Origin: Bacilli bacterium
GTDB lineage: Bacteria > Bacillota_I > Bacilli_A > RFN20 > CAG-631
Direction of reading: 5' to 3'
Assembly: GCA_900754115.1 (NCBI GenBank)
Contig: CAAEBM010000028.1
Location: 1-59,669, forward strand
Length of the DNA stretch: 59,669 bases
Shown here: positions 42,597 through 51,695 of the stretch, in pieces
Numbering within the stretch: position 1 is the stretch's first letter
How the letters are laid out: every line of letters begins with the position of its first letter
Position numbers and translations under genes: made by a program
Notes under the pieces: generated by a model
What the model was told of the DNA's origin: nothing
What the model saw: the letters and a program-made list of their open reading frames with translations, nothing else
Database searches by the model: none

Positions 42597-43508
42597 ATGG
42601 AAAGTTATGATGTCATTATTATTGGTGCTGGGCCAGCAGGATTGAGCGCTGCCGTTTATGCTTTGCGGGGAAATTTAAAAACACTAATTCTAGAAAGTGA
42701 TACTCCAGGGGGTAAAATGGTCAAAACGAGTGATATTACCAACTGGCCAGGAATTATTCAAGTCGAAGGACCGACTTTAGCTTATAATATGTATGAACAA
42801 GTTTTGTCTTTAAATGCGGTTTATAAATATGGAAGAGTTATTAAAATTCAAAATCGTAAGAAAGATAAAATTGTTTATACGGATGATTCTAAATATAAAA
42901 CAAAAGCAATCATTATTGCTTCAGGAACCAATTATCGGAAAATTGGAGTAGAAAATGAAGACAACTTTTATGGAAAAGGGATTTCTTATTGTGCAGTTTG
43001 CGATGCAAAATTATATCAAGGAAAAAATGTTGCCGTTTTAGGCGGCGGCGATAGTGCTTTAAAAGAAGCGATTTATCTGTCTAATTTTGCAAATGAAGTA
43101 GTTTTAATTCATCGTAAAGATTCTTTTCGTGCAAGTCCGACATTAATTGATAAAATGATTAAAATTCCAAATATTCTTTGTAAAACACCATATGTTATTA
43201 AAAAGATTGTAGGCAATGAAAAGTTGGAAGGAATTTTGATTGAAGAAGTACAATCAAAAGATCAACTTTATTTGTCTATTGATGGTTTATTCCCTTTTAT
43301 TGGAAGTATTCCAGCGACTGATTTTGTGCAAGATTTAAACATCTTAGATGAAAATGGCTACATTCGTGTCAATGAGCATATGGAAACAGCTGTTTCTGGA
43401 ATTTATGCGGCTGGCGATGTAATTGTTAAAGATTTAAGACAAATTGTCACCGCTTGTAATGATGGGGCAATTGCAGCTCAACATATTGTTGAACATTTAA
43501 AAATATAA
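42597..43508 (+). CDS. trxB: Thioredoxin reductase
   Basis: FAD- and NADPH-dependent reductase of thioredoxin, 303 residues. FAD motif IIGAGPAGLSAAVYA, redox-active CAVCDA (C-A-V-C), NADPH motif GGGDSALKEA with HRKDSFRA, and C-terminal GIYAAGDV. GGAG precedes the ATG, 14 bases after lgt. Position next to lgt and near whiA matches Bacillus order, with hprK, rapZ and yvcK missing. Confidence 0.94.
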   Translation: MESYDVIIIGAGPAGLSAAVYALRGNLKTLILESDTPGGKMVKTSDITNWPGIIQVEGPTLAYNMYEQVLSLNAVYKYGRVIKIQNRKKDKIVYTDDSKYKTKAIIIASGTNYRKIGVENEDNFYGKGISYCAVCDAKLYQGKNVAVLGGGDSALKEAIYLSNFANEVVLIHRKDSFRASPTLIDKMIKIPNILCKTPYVIKKIVGNEKLEGILIEEVQSKDQLYLSIDGLFPFIGSIPATDFVQDLNILDENGYIRVNEHMETAVSGIYAAGDVIVKDLRQIVTACNDGAIAAQHIVEHLKI

Positions 43509-43523
43509 AAAGGAGGTGGAAAT

Positions 43524-44453
43524 ATGTCTTTTTCTTCTCAAGTGAAAGATGAATTGGCACTACAAACAAGTGAGTATGAAAAAGATGAAATTTCAGCTCT
43601 TTTTAAATGTGCAGGAAATTTGACGATATCCAATCATCAAATGCTTTTAATTTTTAAAAGTGAAAATTCAAAAATTGCTCAAAAAGTTTATCGTTTTATC
43701 GCGCAACATTATCAAGCTAAATTAAAAACAACAATCTCTAAAATGATGAAATTAAATAAAAAAACAATTTATACAGTAATCATTTTAGATAATGTTCAAT
43801 TCATCATAGAGGATTTAGGACTTATTGATGAAACGAACTTAAAAGAAATATTAAAAAATGAAGATCGAATTCGCGCTTACTTAGCAGGTCTTTTTATGGG
43901 TTGTGGAAGTGTGAATAGTCCAACCTCCTCCACCTATCATTTAGAGTTGAGTGTTTCAGATGAATCTTTTGCAGAAACTATCACTAAATTATTGGCAAAA
44001 ATTGATATTTCTGCAAAAATCATTAAAAGACGGTCACAATATGTAGTGTATATAAAAAAAGCGATGAAAGTAGCTGATTTTATTTGCAATATTGGGGCAA
44101 CAAATACTTATTTAATGTTTGAAGATATTCGCATTCAAAGAGATTTTTATAACAATAATAATCGAGTGAATAATTGTGATATTGCCAATTTTGTCCGAAC
44201 GAATATGGCGGCAAAAGCACAATTGGAAGAAATTCAACAAATTGAAAACTATATTCCTTTAAAAAATTTAGAACCCGACATGTCCATACTTTGTCAATTG
44301 AGAAAAGAAAACCCCGAGGATTCTTTAAAAAATTTAGCGGATAAATTTAATGCTATTACAAATAAATCAATTACCAAATCGGGGATTAATCACATATTTA
44401 TTCGCATAAAAAAATTAGCAGAAAGTCTAAAAAGTGGTGAAAAGAATGGCTAA
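43524..44453 (+). CDS. whiA: DNA-binding protein WhiA
   Basis: A 309-residue protein with the WhiA layout: N-terminal SFSSQVKDELA, a degenerate LAGLIDADG endonuclease-like fold (RIRAYLAGLFMGCGSVNSP, HLELSVSDESFAETI) and a C-terminal helix-turn-helix (LRKENPEDSLKNLADKFN, ITKSGINHIFIRIKKLAE). In Bacillus it affects cell division and chromosome segregation; in Streptomyces it drives sporulation. AAGGAGGTGG precedes the ATG. It overlaps the next gene by eight bases. Confidence 0.96.
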   Translation: MSFSSQVKDELALQTSEYEKDEISALFKCAGNLTISNHQMLLIFKSENSKIAQKVYRFIAQHYQAKLKTTISKMMKLNKKTIYTVIILDNVQFIIEDLGLIDETNLKEILKNEDRIRAYLAGLFMGCGSVNSPTSSTYHLELSVSDESFAETITKLLAKIDISAKIIKRRSQYVVYIKKAMKVADFICNIGATNTYLMFEDIRIQRDFYNNNNRVNNCDIANFVRTNMAAKAQLEEIQQIENYIPLKNLEPDMSILCQLRKENPEDSLKNLADKFNAITNKSITKSGINHIFIRIKKLAESLKSGEKNG

Positions 44454-45933
44454 CGAAGCATTACAAGAAGAATTGAAAAAACAAAAACGAATTTCTAAAA
44501 CCGTTACTATCCTTATATTTTGCCTGTTGACTTCTTTTGTTGGTTTTTTATTAGGATTAAAAATTGGAACGCCTGACCAAAACTATGCTCATGTCTTAAA
44601 GGTTTTAAATATTTTAGAAGAAGAATGGTATTCAGAAATCTATTATCCTAACCAAAAAGATGCTCCAATTGCACAATTTATTTCAAGTGTGGCGAATTTA
44701 GATACAAATAAACAACTAGACCCTTATACTTATCTTATAAAAAGACAACCCTCTGTGGTGGATACAAAAGGGAAATTGGGAATTAAAATTCAAAACTGCT
44801 TTAATTCAAATTTTCAGTTAATTAAAACGGTGTATCCTTCTTCTCCTGCACAAAAGGCAGGATTAAAGCCATATGATCTCATATATGGGGTTCAATTAGA
44901 TGATGAAGAAATGATTTTTGACAATTATTCTTCTTATTTAAGTGGAACAATTGGAGAAACAATCACCTTACTTGTTTATCGAACCAGTGAAGATCAATTT
45001 TTAAAAATTCCAATTACTTATGGGAAAGTGACTTATCCCACGGCTTATGAATATTCTCAAACAGAAGATTCTATTTTATATGTCCAATTGGATGGATTTG
45101 TCAGTGATATTACAGGTTCAAATACAGTAGATGAATTGGATGCGATTTTAAAAGAAAATAAAGATAAAGATTATCTAATTCTTGATTTAATTAATAATGG
45201 TGGTGGCGCTTTGGATTCCGTTGTTCAAATTTGCGACTTGTTTTTACCTTCGAAACAATTAGTAGCGATGATTGAAACAAAAAATAAAGATCATACAAAA
45301 TATCAAACCAAATCCAAAGAGGCTTATACCTTTGACCATATTTTTCTTTTTATGAACGAAAATACTGCTTCTGCCTCAGAAATCTTGATTGGCTGTTTAT
45401 CTTATTATTTACCCAATTTAACGATTATTGGCACAAATACTTATGGAAAAGGCATTGCTCAACGCACAATCAACATTACCTCTGAGTATGATTTCCAATA
45501 TACTTTTGCTAAATGGTTTACCCCAGATAATCAATGGATTCATACTACGGGTTTTGCTCCGACTTCTTTTGAGGATAAAATAAATAAAAGTCAAGATTAT
45601 CTTTCCTTTACTTCTACTTGGTTAGATATGGATTTATCGTTGCAATATGACCAAGTCGATACTAAAAATATAAAAGCATTACAAATTTTAATGAACCAAA
45701 TTTTAGATTTAGAAGTTCCTTTACGGGAAGATGGATATTTTGATGAAGCAACGAAACAAGCCATTTTAAATTTTCAAAATCATAATGGATTAGAAGAAAA
45801 TGGCATCATTGATGAAAAAACATTATTATACTTTGCCATTGAATATGCAAAAACAGTGTATCAATTTGATTCACAATATGTGCAACGAGTTTTAGAAATT
45901 ACTAAGGAGGAAAGTACAAATGGAACGATTTGA
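44446..45933 (+). CDS. S41-family processing protease with PDZ and peptidoglycan-binding domains (CtpA/B type)
   Basis: A 495-residue membrane-anchored serine protease facing outward. An N-terminal helix (TVTILIFCLLTSFVGFLLGL) is followed by a PDZ domain (KLGIKIQNCF, YPSSPAQKAGLKPYDLIYGV) and the S41 catalytic domain (LILDLINNGGGALDS, NENTASASEILIG with the catalytic Ser, TYGKGIAQ with the Lys). A C-terminal PG_binding_1 repeat region follows (LREDGYFDEATKQAILNFQN). In B. subtilis CtpB helps trigger sigma-K processing; a sporulation role here is possible but not shown. ATG 44446 chosen over GTG 44434. Confidence 0.9.
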   Translation: MANEALQEELKKQKRISKTVTILIFCLLTSFVGFLLGLKIGTPDQNYAHVLKVLNILEEEWYSEIYYPNQKDAPIAQFISSVANLDTNKQLDPYTYLIKRQPSVVDTKGKLGIKIQNCFNSNFQLIKTVYPSSPAQKAGLKPYDLIYGVQLDDEEMIFDNYSSYLSGTIGETITLLVYRTSEDQFLKIPITYGKVTYPTAYEYSQTEDSILYVQLDGFVSDITGSNTVDELDAILKENKDKDYLILDLINNGGGALDSVVQICDLFLPSKQLVAMIETKNKDHTKYQTKSKEAYTFDHIFLFMNENTASASEILIGCLSYYLPNLTIIGTNTYGKGIAQRTINITSEYDFQYTFAKWFTPDNQWIHTTGFAPTSFEDKINKSQDYLSFTSTWLDMDLSLQYDQVDTKNIKALQILMNQILDLEVPLREDGYFDEATKQAILNFQNHNGLEENGIIDEKTLLYFAIEYAKTVYQFDSQYVQRVLEITKEESTNGTI

Positions 45934-47896
45934 ACTCATTTCTCCTTTTAAGCCTACAGGTGATCAACCTCAAGCCATTGAATCTTTAGTGCAAGGAATA
46001 AAGGAAAATAAAACTTTTCAAGTTTTATTAGGTGCCACGGGTACAGGAAAGACATTTACAATTGGAAATGTCATTGAACAAGTACAAAAACCGACTTTAG
46101 TTTTAGTGCACAATAAAACTTTGGCTGGCCAATTATATGCTGAATTTAAAGAATTATTCCCACACAATCGGGTAGAATACTTCGTTTCAAATTTTGATTT
46201 TTATCAACCAGAAGCTTATTTGCCTCAAACCGATACTTATATTGATAAAACAGCATTAACAAATATGGAAATTGAACTGATGCGAAGTTCTGCTGTGAGT
46301 TCTGTTCTTTCTAGAAAAGATACCATTGTCGTCGCTTCTGTTGCGGCTATTTATTCATTATCCAATCCAGAGGATTATCGAGATTTAATATTAGATTTTC
46401 GATTAAATGAAAGATATGACCGAAAAAAATTAATTGAGAGTTTAGTTGAAGCGCAATATACACGAAATGATGTGGATCCAATTCGTGGGACCTTTTCTTT
46501 TAAAGGAGATGTTTTAGAATTAGCCCCTATCAATTTTGCTGATGAACTTGTTCGTGTTGAATTTTTTAACGATGAAATCGAACAAATCTCTATTATTGAT
46601 CCATTAACAAAAAAAACAAAAAAGAAATTAACTTTCTTTTCTTTATTCCCTGCTTATGAACATATTAGTCAACGAAGAAAAATTCATCATGCTTGTGAAA
46701 CGATAAAAGCTGAATTAGTCCAACGCTTAGCACAATTTGAGCAAGAAGGAAAATTGCTTGAAGCTGAACGATTAAAACAACGAACTTTGCACGACATAGA
46801 ATATTTAATGGAATTTGGAATATGTTCGGGGATTGAAAATTATTCACGGCATATTGATGAAAGAAAAGAAAATGAACAGCCCTATTCTTTATTTGATTAT
46901 TTTCCAGATGATTTTTTGTTGGTCGTTGATGAATCCCATGTCTCTTTGCCTCAAATTCGAGGAATGTATTTAGGAGATCGTTCTCGAAAAGAAACTTTAG
47001 TGGAATATGGGTTTCGTTTGCCAAGCGCGCTAGACAATCGACCTTTACGCTTTGAAGAATTTGAATCTAAAATTCATCAAGTTATTTTTGTTTCAGCCAC
47101 TCCAGGAGATTATGAATTAGAAAAAGTCAATCATCAGGTTGTCCAACAAATTATTCGACCAACAGGATTACTTGACCCTAAAGTCACCGTTTTACCTACA
47201 TTAGGACAAATCGATGATTTAATTTATCGCATCAAAGAAAGAATTGAAAAAAACCAACGAACTTTAATTACGACTTTGACGATAAGAATGGCTGAAGATT
47301 TGACCAAGTATTTAAAAAATTATGGGTTAAAAGTTGTCTATATGCACAGTGAAATTAAAACTTTAGAACGAACACAAATTTTATATGAATTAAGAAAAGG
47401 AAAATATGATGTTTTAGTGGGCATTAACTTATTAAGAGAAGGACTAGACTTACCTGAAGTTTCTTTGATTGGTATTTTAGATGCAGATAAGGAAGGTTTT
47501 TTAAGAGGTGAACGTTCTTTAATCCAAATTATTGGACGGGCTGCTAGAAATGCCCAAGGGGAAGTCATCATGTATGCCGATCATATGACGGATTCAATGA
47601 ATAAAGCGATAACTGAAACAAATCGTAGAAGAGCGATTCAAGCTAAATATAATGAAGAACATCACATCATTCCACAAACGATCATTAAAGAAATCAAAGA
47701 ACCAGTCAATTTGCAAATGAATCAAAATCAATTAGATGAATATCTTCAATCTAAAAATCATAAGTTAGCTAAGAAATCTAAAGAAGAGCTCATTCATTCA
47801 TTAGAAAAAGAAATGAAACAAGCTGCTAAAGATTTAGATTTTGAACAAGCAGCAACCTTACGTGACATTATCTTAGAACTTCGCAGTGAAGAATAA
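45920..47896 (+). CDS. uvrB: UvrABC excision nuclease subunit B
   Basis: Helicase-like damage-verification subunit of nucleotide-excision repair, 658 residues, full length. Walker A GATGTGKTFTIGN, the beta-hairpin YFVSNFDFYQPEAYLPQTDT, VVDESHVSLPQI, GINLLREGLDLPEV, RAARNAQGEVIMYAD and the C-terminal UVR domain LEKEMKQAAKDLDFEQAA for UvrC contact. It starts 14 bases inside the protease gene, behind AAGGAGG. Confidence 0.98.
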   Translation: MERFELISPFKPTGDQPQAIESLVQGIKENKTFQVLLGATGTGKTFTIGNVIEQVQKPTLVLVHNKTLAGQLYAEFKELFPHNRVEYFVSNFDFYQPEAYLPQTDTYIDKTALTNMEIELMRSSAVSSVLSRKDTIVVASVAAIYSLSNPEDYRDLILDFRLNERYDRKKLIESLVEAQYTRNDVDPIRGTFSFKGDVLELAPINFADELVRVEFFNDEIEQISIIDPLTKKTKKKLTFFSLFPAYEHISQRRKIHHACETIKAELVQRLAQFEQEGKLLEAERLKQRTLHDIEYLMEFGICSGIENYSRHIDERKENEQPYSLFDYFPDDFLLVVDESHVSLPQIRGMYLGDRSRKETLVEYGFRLPSALDNRPLRFEEFESKIHQVIFVSATPGDYELEKVNHQVVQQIIRPTGLLDPKVTVLPTLGQIDDLIYRIKERIEKNQRTLITTLTIRMAEDLTKYLKNYGLKVVYMHSEIKTLERTQILYELRKGKYDVLVGINLLREGLDLPEVSLIGILDADKEGFLRGERSLIQIIGRAARNAQGEVIMYADHMTDSMNKAITETNRRRAIQAKYNEEHHIIPQTIIKEIKEPVNLQMNQNQLDEYLQSKNHKLAKKSKEELIHSLEKEMKQAAKDLDFEQAATLRDIILELRSEE

Positions 47897-47913
47897 ATAT
47901 CTTTAAAAAAAAC

Positions 47914-47942
47914 TTTATTTATTTTATATAATGTGCTATAAT
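47914..47942 (+). promoter_or_regulatory. Promoter of secG
   Basis: TATAAT at 47937-47942 with extended TGC; weak -35 TTTATT 17 bases upstream. Confidence 0.6.
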
Positions 47943-47983
47943 TGCACTAGTCCTTTAATGACAAAGACCAAAGGAGTGTTAAT

Positions 47984-48226
47984 ATGGTAACCTTTTTTAA
48001 TATTTTATTTTTAATTAGCGCCGTTGTTTTAGTAATATCCACTCTACTTCAAGGCGGAAAATCGGCTGGTGCCTCTGGTGCGATTATGGGTGGAGGCATG
48101 AATTTATTTTCAAATGTTAAAGAAAGAGGAATTGAAAAAGTAGTTTCACGAATCACTTTAATTAGTGGAATTGCTTTTATGACTTTAGCAGTGTTGATTA
48201 AACTTGCTGAAAACATGTCGGTTTAA
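47984..48226 (+). CDS. secG: Preprotein translocase subunit SecG
   Basis: An 80-residue membrane protein with two helices (FFNILFLISAVVLVISTLLQ and the end LISGIAFMTLAVLIKLAE) and the SecG signature LQGGKSAGASGAIMGGGMNL between them. It belongs to the SecYEG channel. AAAGGAGTG precedes the ATG. The order secG-rnr-smpB is the conserved Gram-positive order. Confidence 0.93.
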   Translation: MVTFFNILFLISAVVLVISTLLQGGKSAGASGAIMGGGMNLFSNVKERGIEKVVSRITLISGIAFMTLAVLIKLAENMSV

Positions 48227-48256
48227 AAGGGGCATTCGTTGCCCTTTTCTTTTTTT
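48225..48256 (+). terminator. Intrinsic terminator of secG
   Basis: AAAAGGGGCA / TGCCCTTTT stem (one bulge) around the secG stop, followed by CTTTTTTT. Confidence 0.75.
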
Positions 48257-48271
48257 ATGAGGAAAATAAAA

Positions 48272-50323
48272 ATGAGAGATCAACTATTTCAATTATTTTA
48301 TCAAAAAGATTATACTAAAATGACTCCTTCTAAAATTGCTGATTGTTTACAACTAAAGGCTGAAAATTTTAAAGAATTAATCCAAACTTTAAATAGTTTA
48401 GAAGAACAAGGAATCATTTATATTAGCAAAAATGGAATGGTCCATTTAGCAAAAAGTTTAAAAATTTATAGAGGGGAAATTTTACAAGTCAAAAAATATT
48501 ATGCGATTTGTAAAATTTTACCCTATGATGAAAAAGATTTTGAAATTGAAATTCCTTTGGAAGATTTACAATATGCTTATAAAAAAGATATTGTTTTGGT
48601 GCAATTAAAGACACAAAATAAAGGAAAAGTCTTAGAAATCATCAAACATAATTGTTGGGAAATTGTTTGTGAATATCACAATCGTCAATGGATTTGTGAA
48701 GATAAGTTTTTTCCCTATCAAATCCAAATGGAAAATAAAATTAGAAACGTTGTGGAAGGACAAATTGGATTATTAAAAATAAAAAAATATGACGGATTTA
48801 TCATTACTTGTGAATTAAAAACCATTTTAGGTCATCGAAATGATCCAGGAATTGATATTTTAACGGAAGTGATTAAAAGTGGTGTGCCTTATGAATTTAG
48901 TGATAAATTACTTCAATATTGTGAACAAATTGCAACGATTAAACCTGATGATTTTTTACAAAGAAGGGATTTAACTGACCAACTTATTGTAACAATTGAT
49001 GGCAAAGACGCAAAAGATTTAGATGATGCAATATCGCTTCAAATCAATGAAAATGGCAATTATGAATTGGGAGTACACATTGCAGATGTCAGCCATTATG
49101 TGCAACCCAAAGATATCATTGATCAAGAAGCCTTTAAAAGAGGAACCTCCATTTATTTAGCTGATCGCGTTATCCCTATGTTACCTCATTTATTATCTAA
49201 CGGAATTTGTTCTTTAAATGAGAATGAAATTCGTTTAACTATTAGTTGTGTGATGGAAATTGATGCAGAAGGAACGGTGCTTCATTATGATCTTTTCCCT
49301 TCTTATATCTGTTCTAAAGGACGGCTCAATTATGAAGATGTCAACGCATTATTCAAGCATCAACCTTATGAGTATCCTTATTCTACACCATTAAAAGAAA
49401 TGCTTTTTTTAATGCGTAATTTGTCTTCTATCTTAACTAAAAAAATGCTTCGACAAGGATATTTAGATTTAGATATTAAAGAAACTAAATTAATTATGAA
49501 TGAAAAAACGCATCAAATTGACCGATTAGAACCAAGAGTTCAAGGAGAATCAGAAAAGTTAATTGAAAACTTTATGATTTTAGCTAACGAAACCGTAGCC
49601 AGTCATATTTATTATCAACAATTGCCATTTATTTATCGGATTCACCCTGCTCCTAGTATTGAAAAATTGATGGCTTTATCTCAATCTTTAAAAGAGATTA
49701 ATTTAGATTTGCCTATAAAAGGAAAACATTTTCATGTTAAAGAATTACAAAAAGTTTTAGAAAAAGTGCATCAAACCGATCAAGAGGATGTCGTGGCAAA
49801 TCTTATTCTTCGCAGTTTAAATAAAGCTATCTATAGTGTTGAAAATGTAGGGCATTTTGGACTTGGAAGTTCAACTTATACCCATTTTACTTCTCCCATT
49901 CGTCGCTATCCAGATTTATTAGTTCATCGGTATTTACGACAATATGAATTTTTACATCAATATGAAGTGTCTCTTGACTTTTTAATCATGGCTGCTGAAA
50001 ATGCTTCGATATGTGAAAGAAGAGCAATTGCTTTAGAAAGAGAAGTAGAGGATAAGAAAAAGGCAGAATATATGGCCCAATTTATCGGAAAAGAATTCAT
50101 GGGAGTGATTTCTGGAGTCATGGATTTTGGAGTTTTTGTTCAATTAGATAACACTTGTGAAGGATTAATGCGATATGAGACAATAGAAAACCAACACGTT
50201 TCGATTTTAAAAGATTTAAAAATAGGACATCGTATTTGGGTTCGTTTAATTTCTGTCAACATTAAAAATGGAGAAATTAATTTCTCTTATGTTTCAAAAA
50301 ATTATAGGAGGAAAAAAAGATGA
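48272..50323 (+). CDS. rnr: Ribonuclease R
   Basis: Processive 3'-5' exoribonuclease, 683 residues. An N-terminal winged-helix domain (KIADCLQLKAENFKELIQTL) is followed by cold-shock domains and the RNB catalytic domain: IDGKDAKDLDDAISL with the acidic metal ligands, HIADVSHYVQP, RGTSIYLADRVIPMLP and YTHFTSPIRRYPDLLVHRYL. A C-terminal S1 domain (FMGVISGVMDFGVFVQLDN) and a short basic tail end the protein. It degrades structured RNA and non-stop mRNAs with the tmRNA system. ATG 48272 is chosen behind GAGGAAA; longer in-frame starts overlap the secG terminator. Confidence 0.95.
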   Translation: MRDQLFQLFYQKDYTKMTPSKIADCLQLKAENFKELIQTLNSLEEQGIIYISKNGMVHLAKSLKIYRGEILQVKKYYAICKILPYDEKDFEIEIPLEDLQYAYKKDIVLVQLKTQNKGKVLEIIKHNCWEIVCEYHNRQWICEDKFFPYQIQMENKIRNVVEGQIGLLKIKKYDGFIITCELKTILGHRNDPGIDILTEVIKSGVPYEFSDKLLQYCEQIATIKPDDFLQRRDLTDQLIVTIDGKDAKDLDDAISLQINENGNYELGVHIADVSHYVQPKDIIDQEAFKRGTSIYLADRVIPMLPHLLSNGICSLNENEIRLTISCVMEIDAEGTVLHYDLFPSYICSKGRLNYEDVNALFKHQPYEYPYSTPLKEMLFLMRNLSSILTKKMLRQGYLDLDIKETKLIMNEKTHQIDRLEPRVQGESEKLIENFMILANETVASHIYYQQLPFIYRIHPAPSIEKLMALSQSLKEINLDLPIKGKHFHVKELQKVLEKVHQTDQEDVVANLILRSLNKAIYSVENVGHFGLGSSTYTHFTSPIRRYPDLLVHRYLRQYEFLHQYEVSLDFLIMAAENASICERRAIALEREVEDKKKAEYMAQFIGKEFMGVISGVMDFGVFVQLDNTCEGLMRYETIENQHVSILKDLKIGHRIWVRLISVNIKNGEINFSYVSKNYRRKKR

Positions 50324-50769
50324 CAATCATTGCCACCAATAAAAAAGCTTTATATGACTACTTTATTCTTTCAAAATATGAAGCAGGAATTGTATTATTA
50401 GGTAGTGAAATCAAATCGATTCGCAATCGGGCAGTTAATTTAAAGGATAGTTATGTTGTCATAAAAAATCATGAGGCTTTTATCTTAAATATGCACATTG
50501 CTGAATATCATTATGGAAATCTATTTAATCATGATCCTTTTCGCACAAGAAAATTACTATTACATAAAAAAGAAATTTTAAAAATCCAATTAAAGATTAA
50601 ACAAGAAGGCTTTACCTTGATTCCTATCCGACTTTATTTGAATGAAAAAGGGAAAGCAAAGGTTGAAATTGCTTTGGCAAAAGGAAAGAAAATGTATGAT
50701 AAAAGAGAAACAATAAAACAACGAGAACAACAAAGAGAATTACAAAAAAATTATAAGCAGCAATTTTAA
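50320..50769 (+). CDS. smpB: SsrA-binding protein SmpB
   Basis: A 149-residue tmRNA partner in trans-translation: ATNKKALYDYFILSKYEAGI, LLGSEIKSIRNRAVNLKDSY, HIAEYHYGNLFNHDPFRTRK, and the basic tail DKRETIKQREQQRELQKN. It starts inside the rnr stop (ATGA). tmRNA (ssrA) often follows smpB but is not found here; the next gene converges on it and overlaps the smpB stop by four bases. Confidence 0.97.
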   Translation: MTIIATNKKALYDYFILSKYEAGIVLLGSEIKSIRNRAVNLKDSYVVIKNHEAFILNMHIAEYHYGNLFNHDPFRTRKLLLHKKEILKIQLKIKQEGFTLIPIRLYLNEKGKAKVEIALAKGKKMYDKRETIKQREQQRELQKNYKQQF

Positions 50770-51395
50770 ATTTTATTTTTCATTTTGGTTTCTATATATT
50801 CTAAAACACTAAAAAATACGATATAAAGTACCAAAACAACAACTAACCCGATGACGATTTTTTCCATTTGAGGAGCCACTTTGATAATGGTATCTGCTTC
50901 CGAATAATAAGTTAAATAATGTGTTGGGTAACTCATGATGATGATTCCAGCTAAACAGCCTAAAAAATTTAATATTTTTTTAAATCCTTGGATATCAAAA
51001 GATTGAAACGTATAATTTTTATTGAACATTAAACGAATTGTAAGATAAAGTAAAAGGATAAATAAAACGATACTTAACGATAAAACACTCATTGAAATCA
51101 TAGAATAAATGGATGATGTAGAAAGAGTATTGATTGCAAAAAATTTGCAAGCATGTAAAATTAAATATAGACAAGATCCTCCAATTCCTAATAGATAAAT
51201 CCATTTTAGTAATTTATTTTTGAAATGGTGGATGTTATGAAATAAGGCAATGAGAAAAGTAAATAGGCTTATAAAAATTAAACAAACTGCAAAATAAGTA
51301 TCACATTCTTCTGTGTAATACGTGATAATTATTAAAAAAGTAATGAGACATAATGCGACAAATACTTCAAAAAATCGAGTTAAAAAATTTTTCAT
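50766..51395 (-). CDS. Six-helix membrane protein of unknown function
   Basis: A 209-residue hydrophobic protein with about six transmembrane helices (for example FFEVFVALCLITFLIIITYY, YFAVCLIFISLFTFLIALFH, SMSVLSLSIVLFILLLYLTI and IVIGLVVVLVLYIVFFSVLE). No family recognised. I take ATG 51395, preceded by GGTGATT, over in-frame starts at 51416 and 51407. It converges on smpB with overlapping stops and no obvious terminator between. Confidence 0.65.
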   Translation of the reverse strand: MKNFLTRFFEVFVALCLITFLIIITYYTEECDTYFAVCLIFISLFTFLIALFHNIHHFKNKLLKWIYLLGIGGSCLYLILHACKFFAINTLSTSSIYSMISMSVLSLSIVLFILLLYLTIRLMFNKNYTFQSFDIQGFKKILNFLGCLAGIIIMSYPTHYLTYYSEADTIIKVAPQMEKIVIGLVVVLVLYIVFFSVLEYIETKMKNKI

Positions 51396-51489
51396 TTGAA
51401 TCACCATTATTATCATAACTTAAAATTTTTAATTTTTCTATAAAAAAAGATGTTTTTTATGGTCTTCAGTAATAGAGAGGTGAAAAATA

Positions 51490-51645
51490 ATGAAATTAAA
51501 AACAGCAATCAATTTGCTAAAAATTAAAATGATTCATACTTGTTTTTTAAATGAAAAAGAATATTTAAAACAGTACTTTTTAACAAAAATTGAAAATAAT
51601 GATTACCCTATACTTTTAAAAAAGAATCAAAGGAAAGAGAATTGA
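51490..51645 (+). CDS. Small basic protein of 51 residues, unknown
   Basis: A short open frame with a good ribosome site (AGAGAGGTGA about eight bases before the ATG). The product starts MKLKTAINLLKIKMIHTCFL, is basic and probably helical, and ends LLKKNQRKEN. Its last bases overlap the -35 of the next promoter. No family recognised; coding status rests on the ribosome site and the otherwise empty 300-base gap. Confidence 0.45.
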   Translation: MKLKTAINLLKIKMIHTCFLNEKEYLKQYFLTKIENNDYPILLKKNQRKEN

Positions 51646-51670
51646 ATTTTATCTTTAAAATGCGTATAAT
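51642..51670 (+). promoter_or_regulatory. Sigma-A promoter of the DJ-1-like gene
   Basis: TTGAAT at 51642-51647, 17-base spacer, TATAAT at 51665-51670. The transcription start near 51677 rules out the longer in-frame start at 51642. Confidence 0.75.
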
Positions 51671-51695
51671 AAATGGAGTTAAAGGAGAAAAAAGC

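Noticed and set aside
50770..51000. tmRNA expected after smpB
   Set aside because: The region is fully coding on the minus strand and no tRNA-like ends or tag frame were seen.
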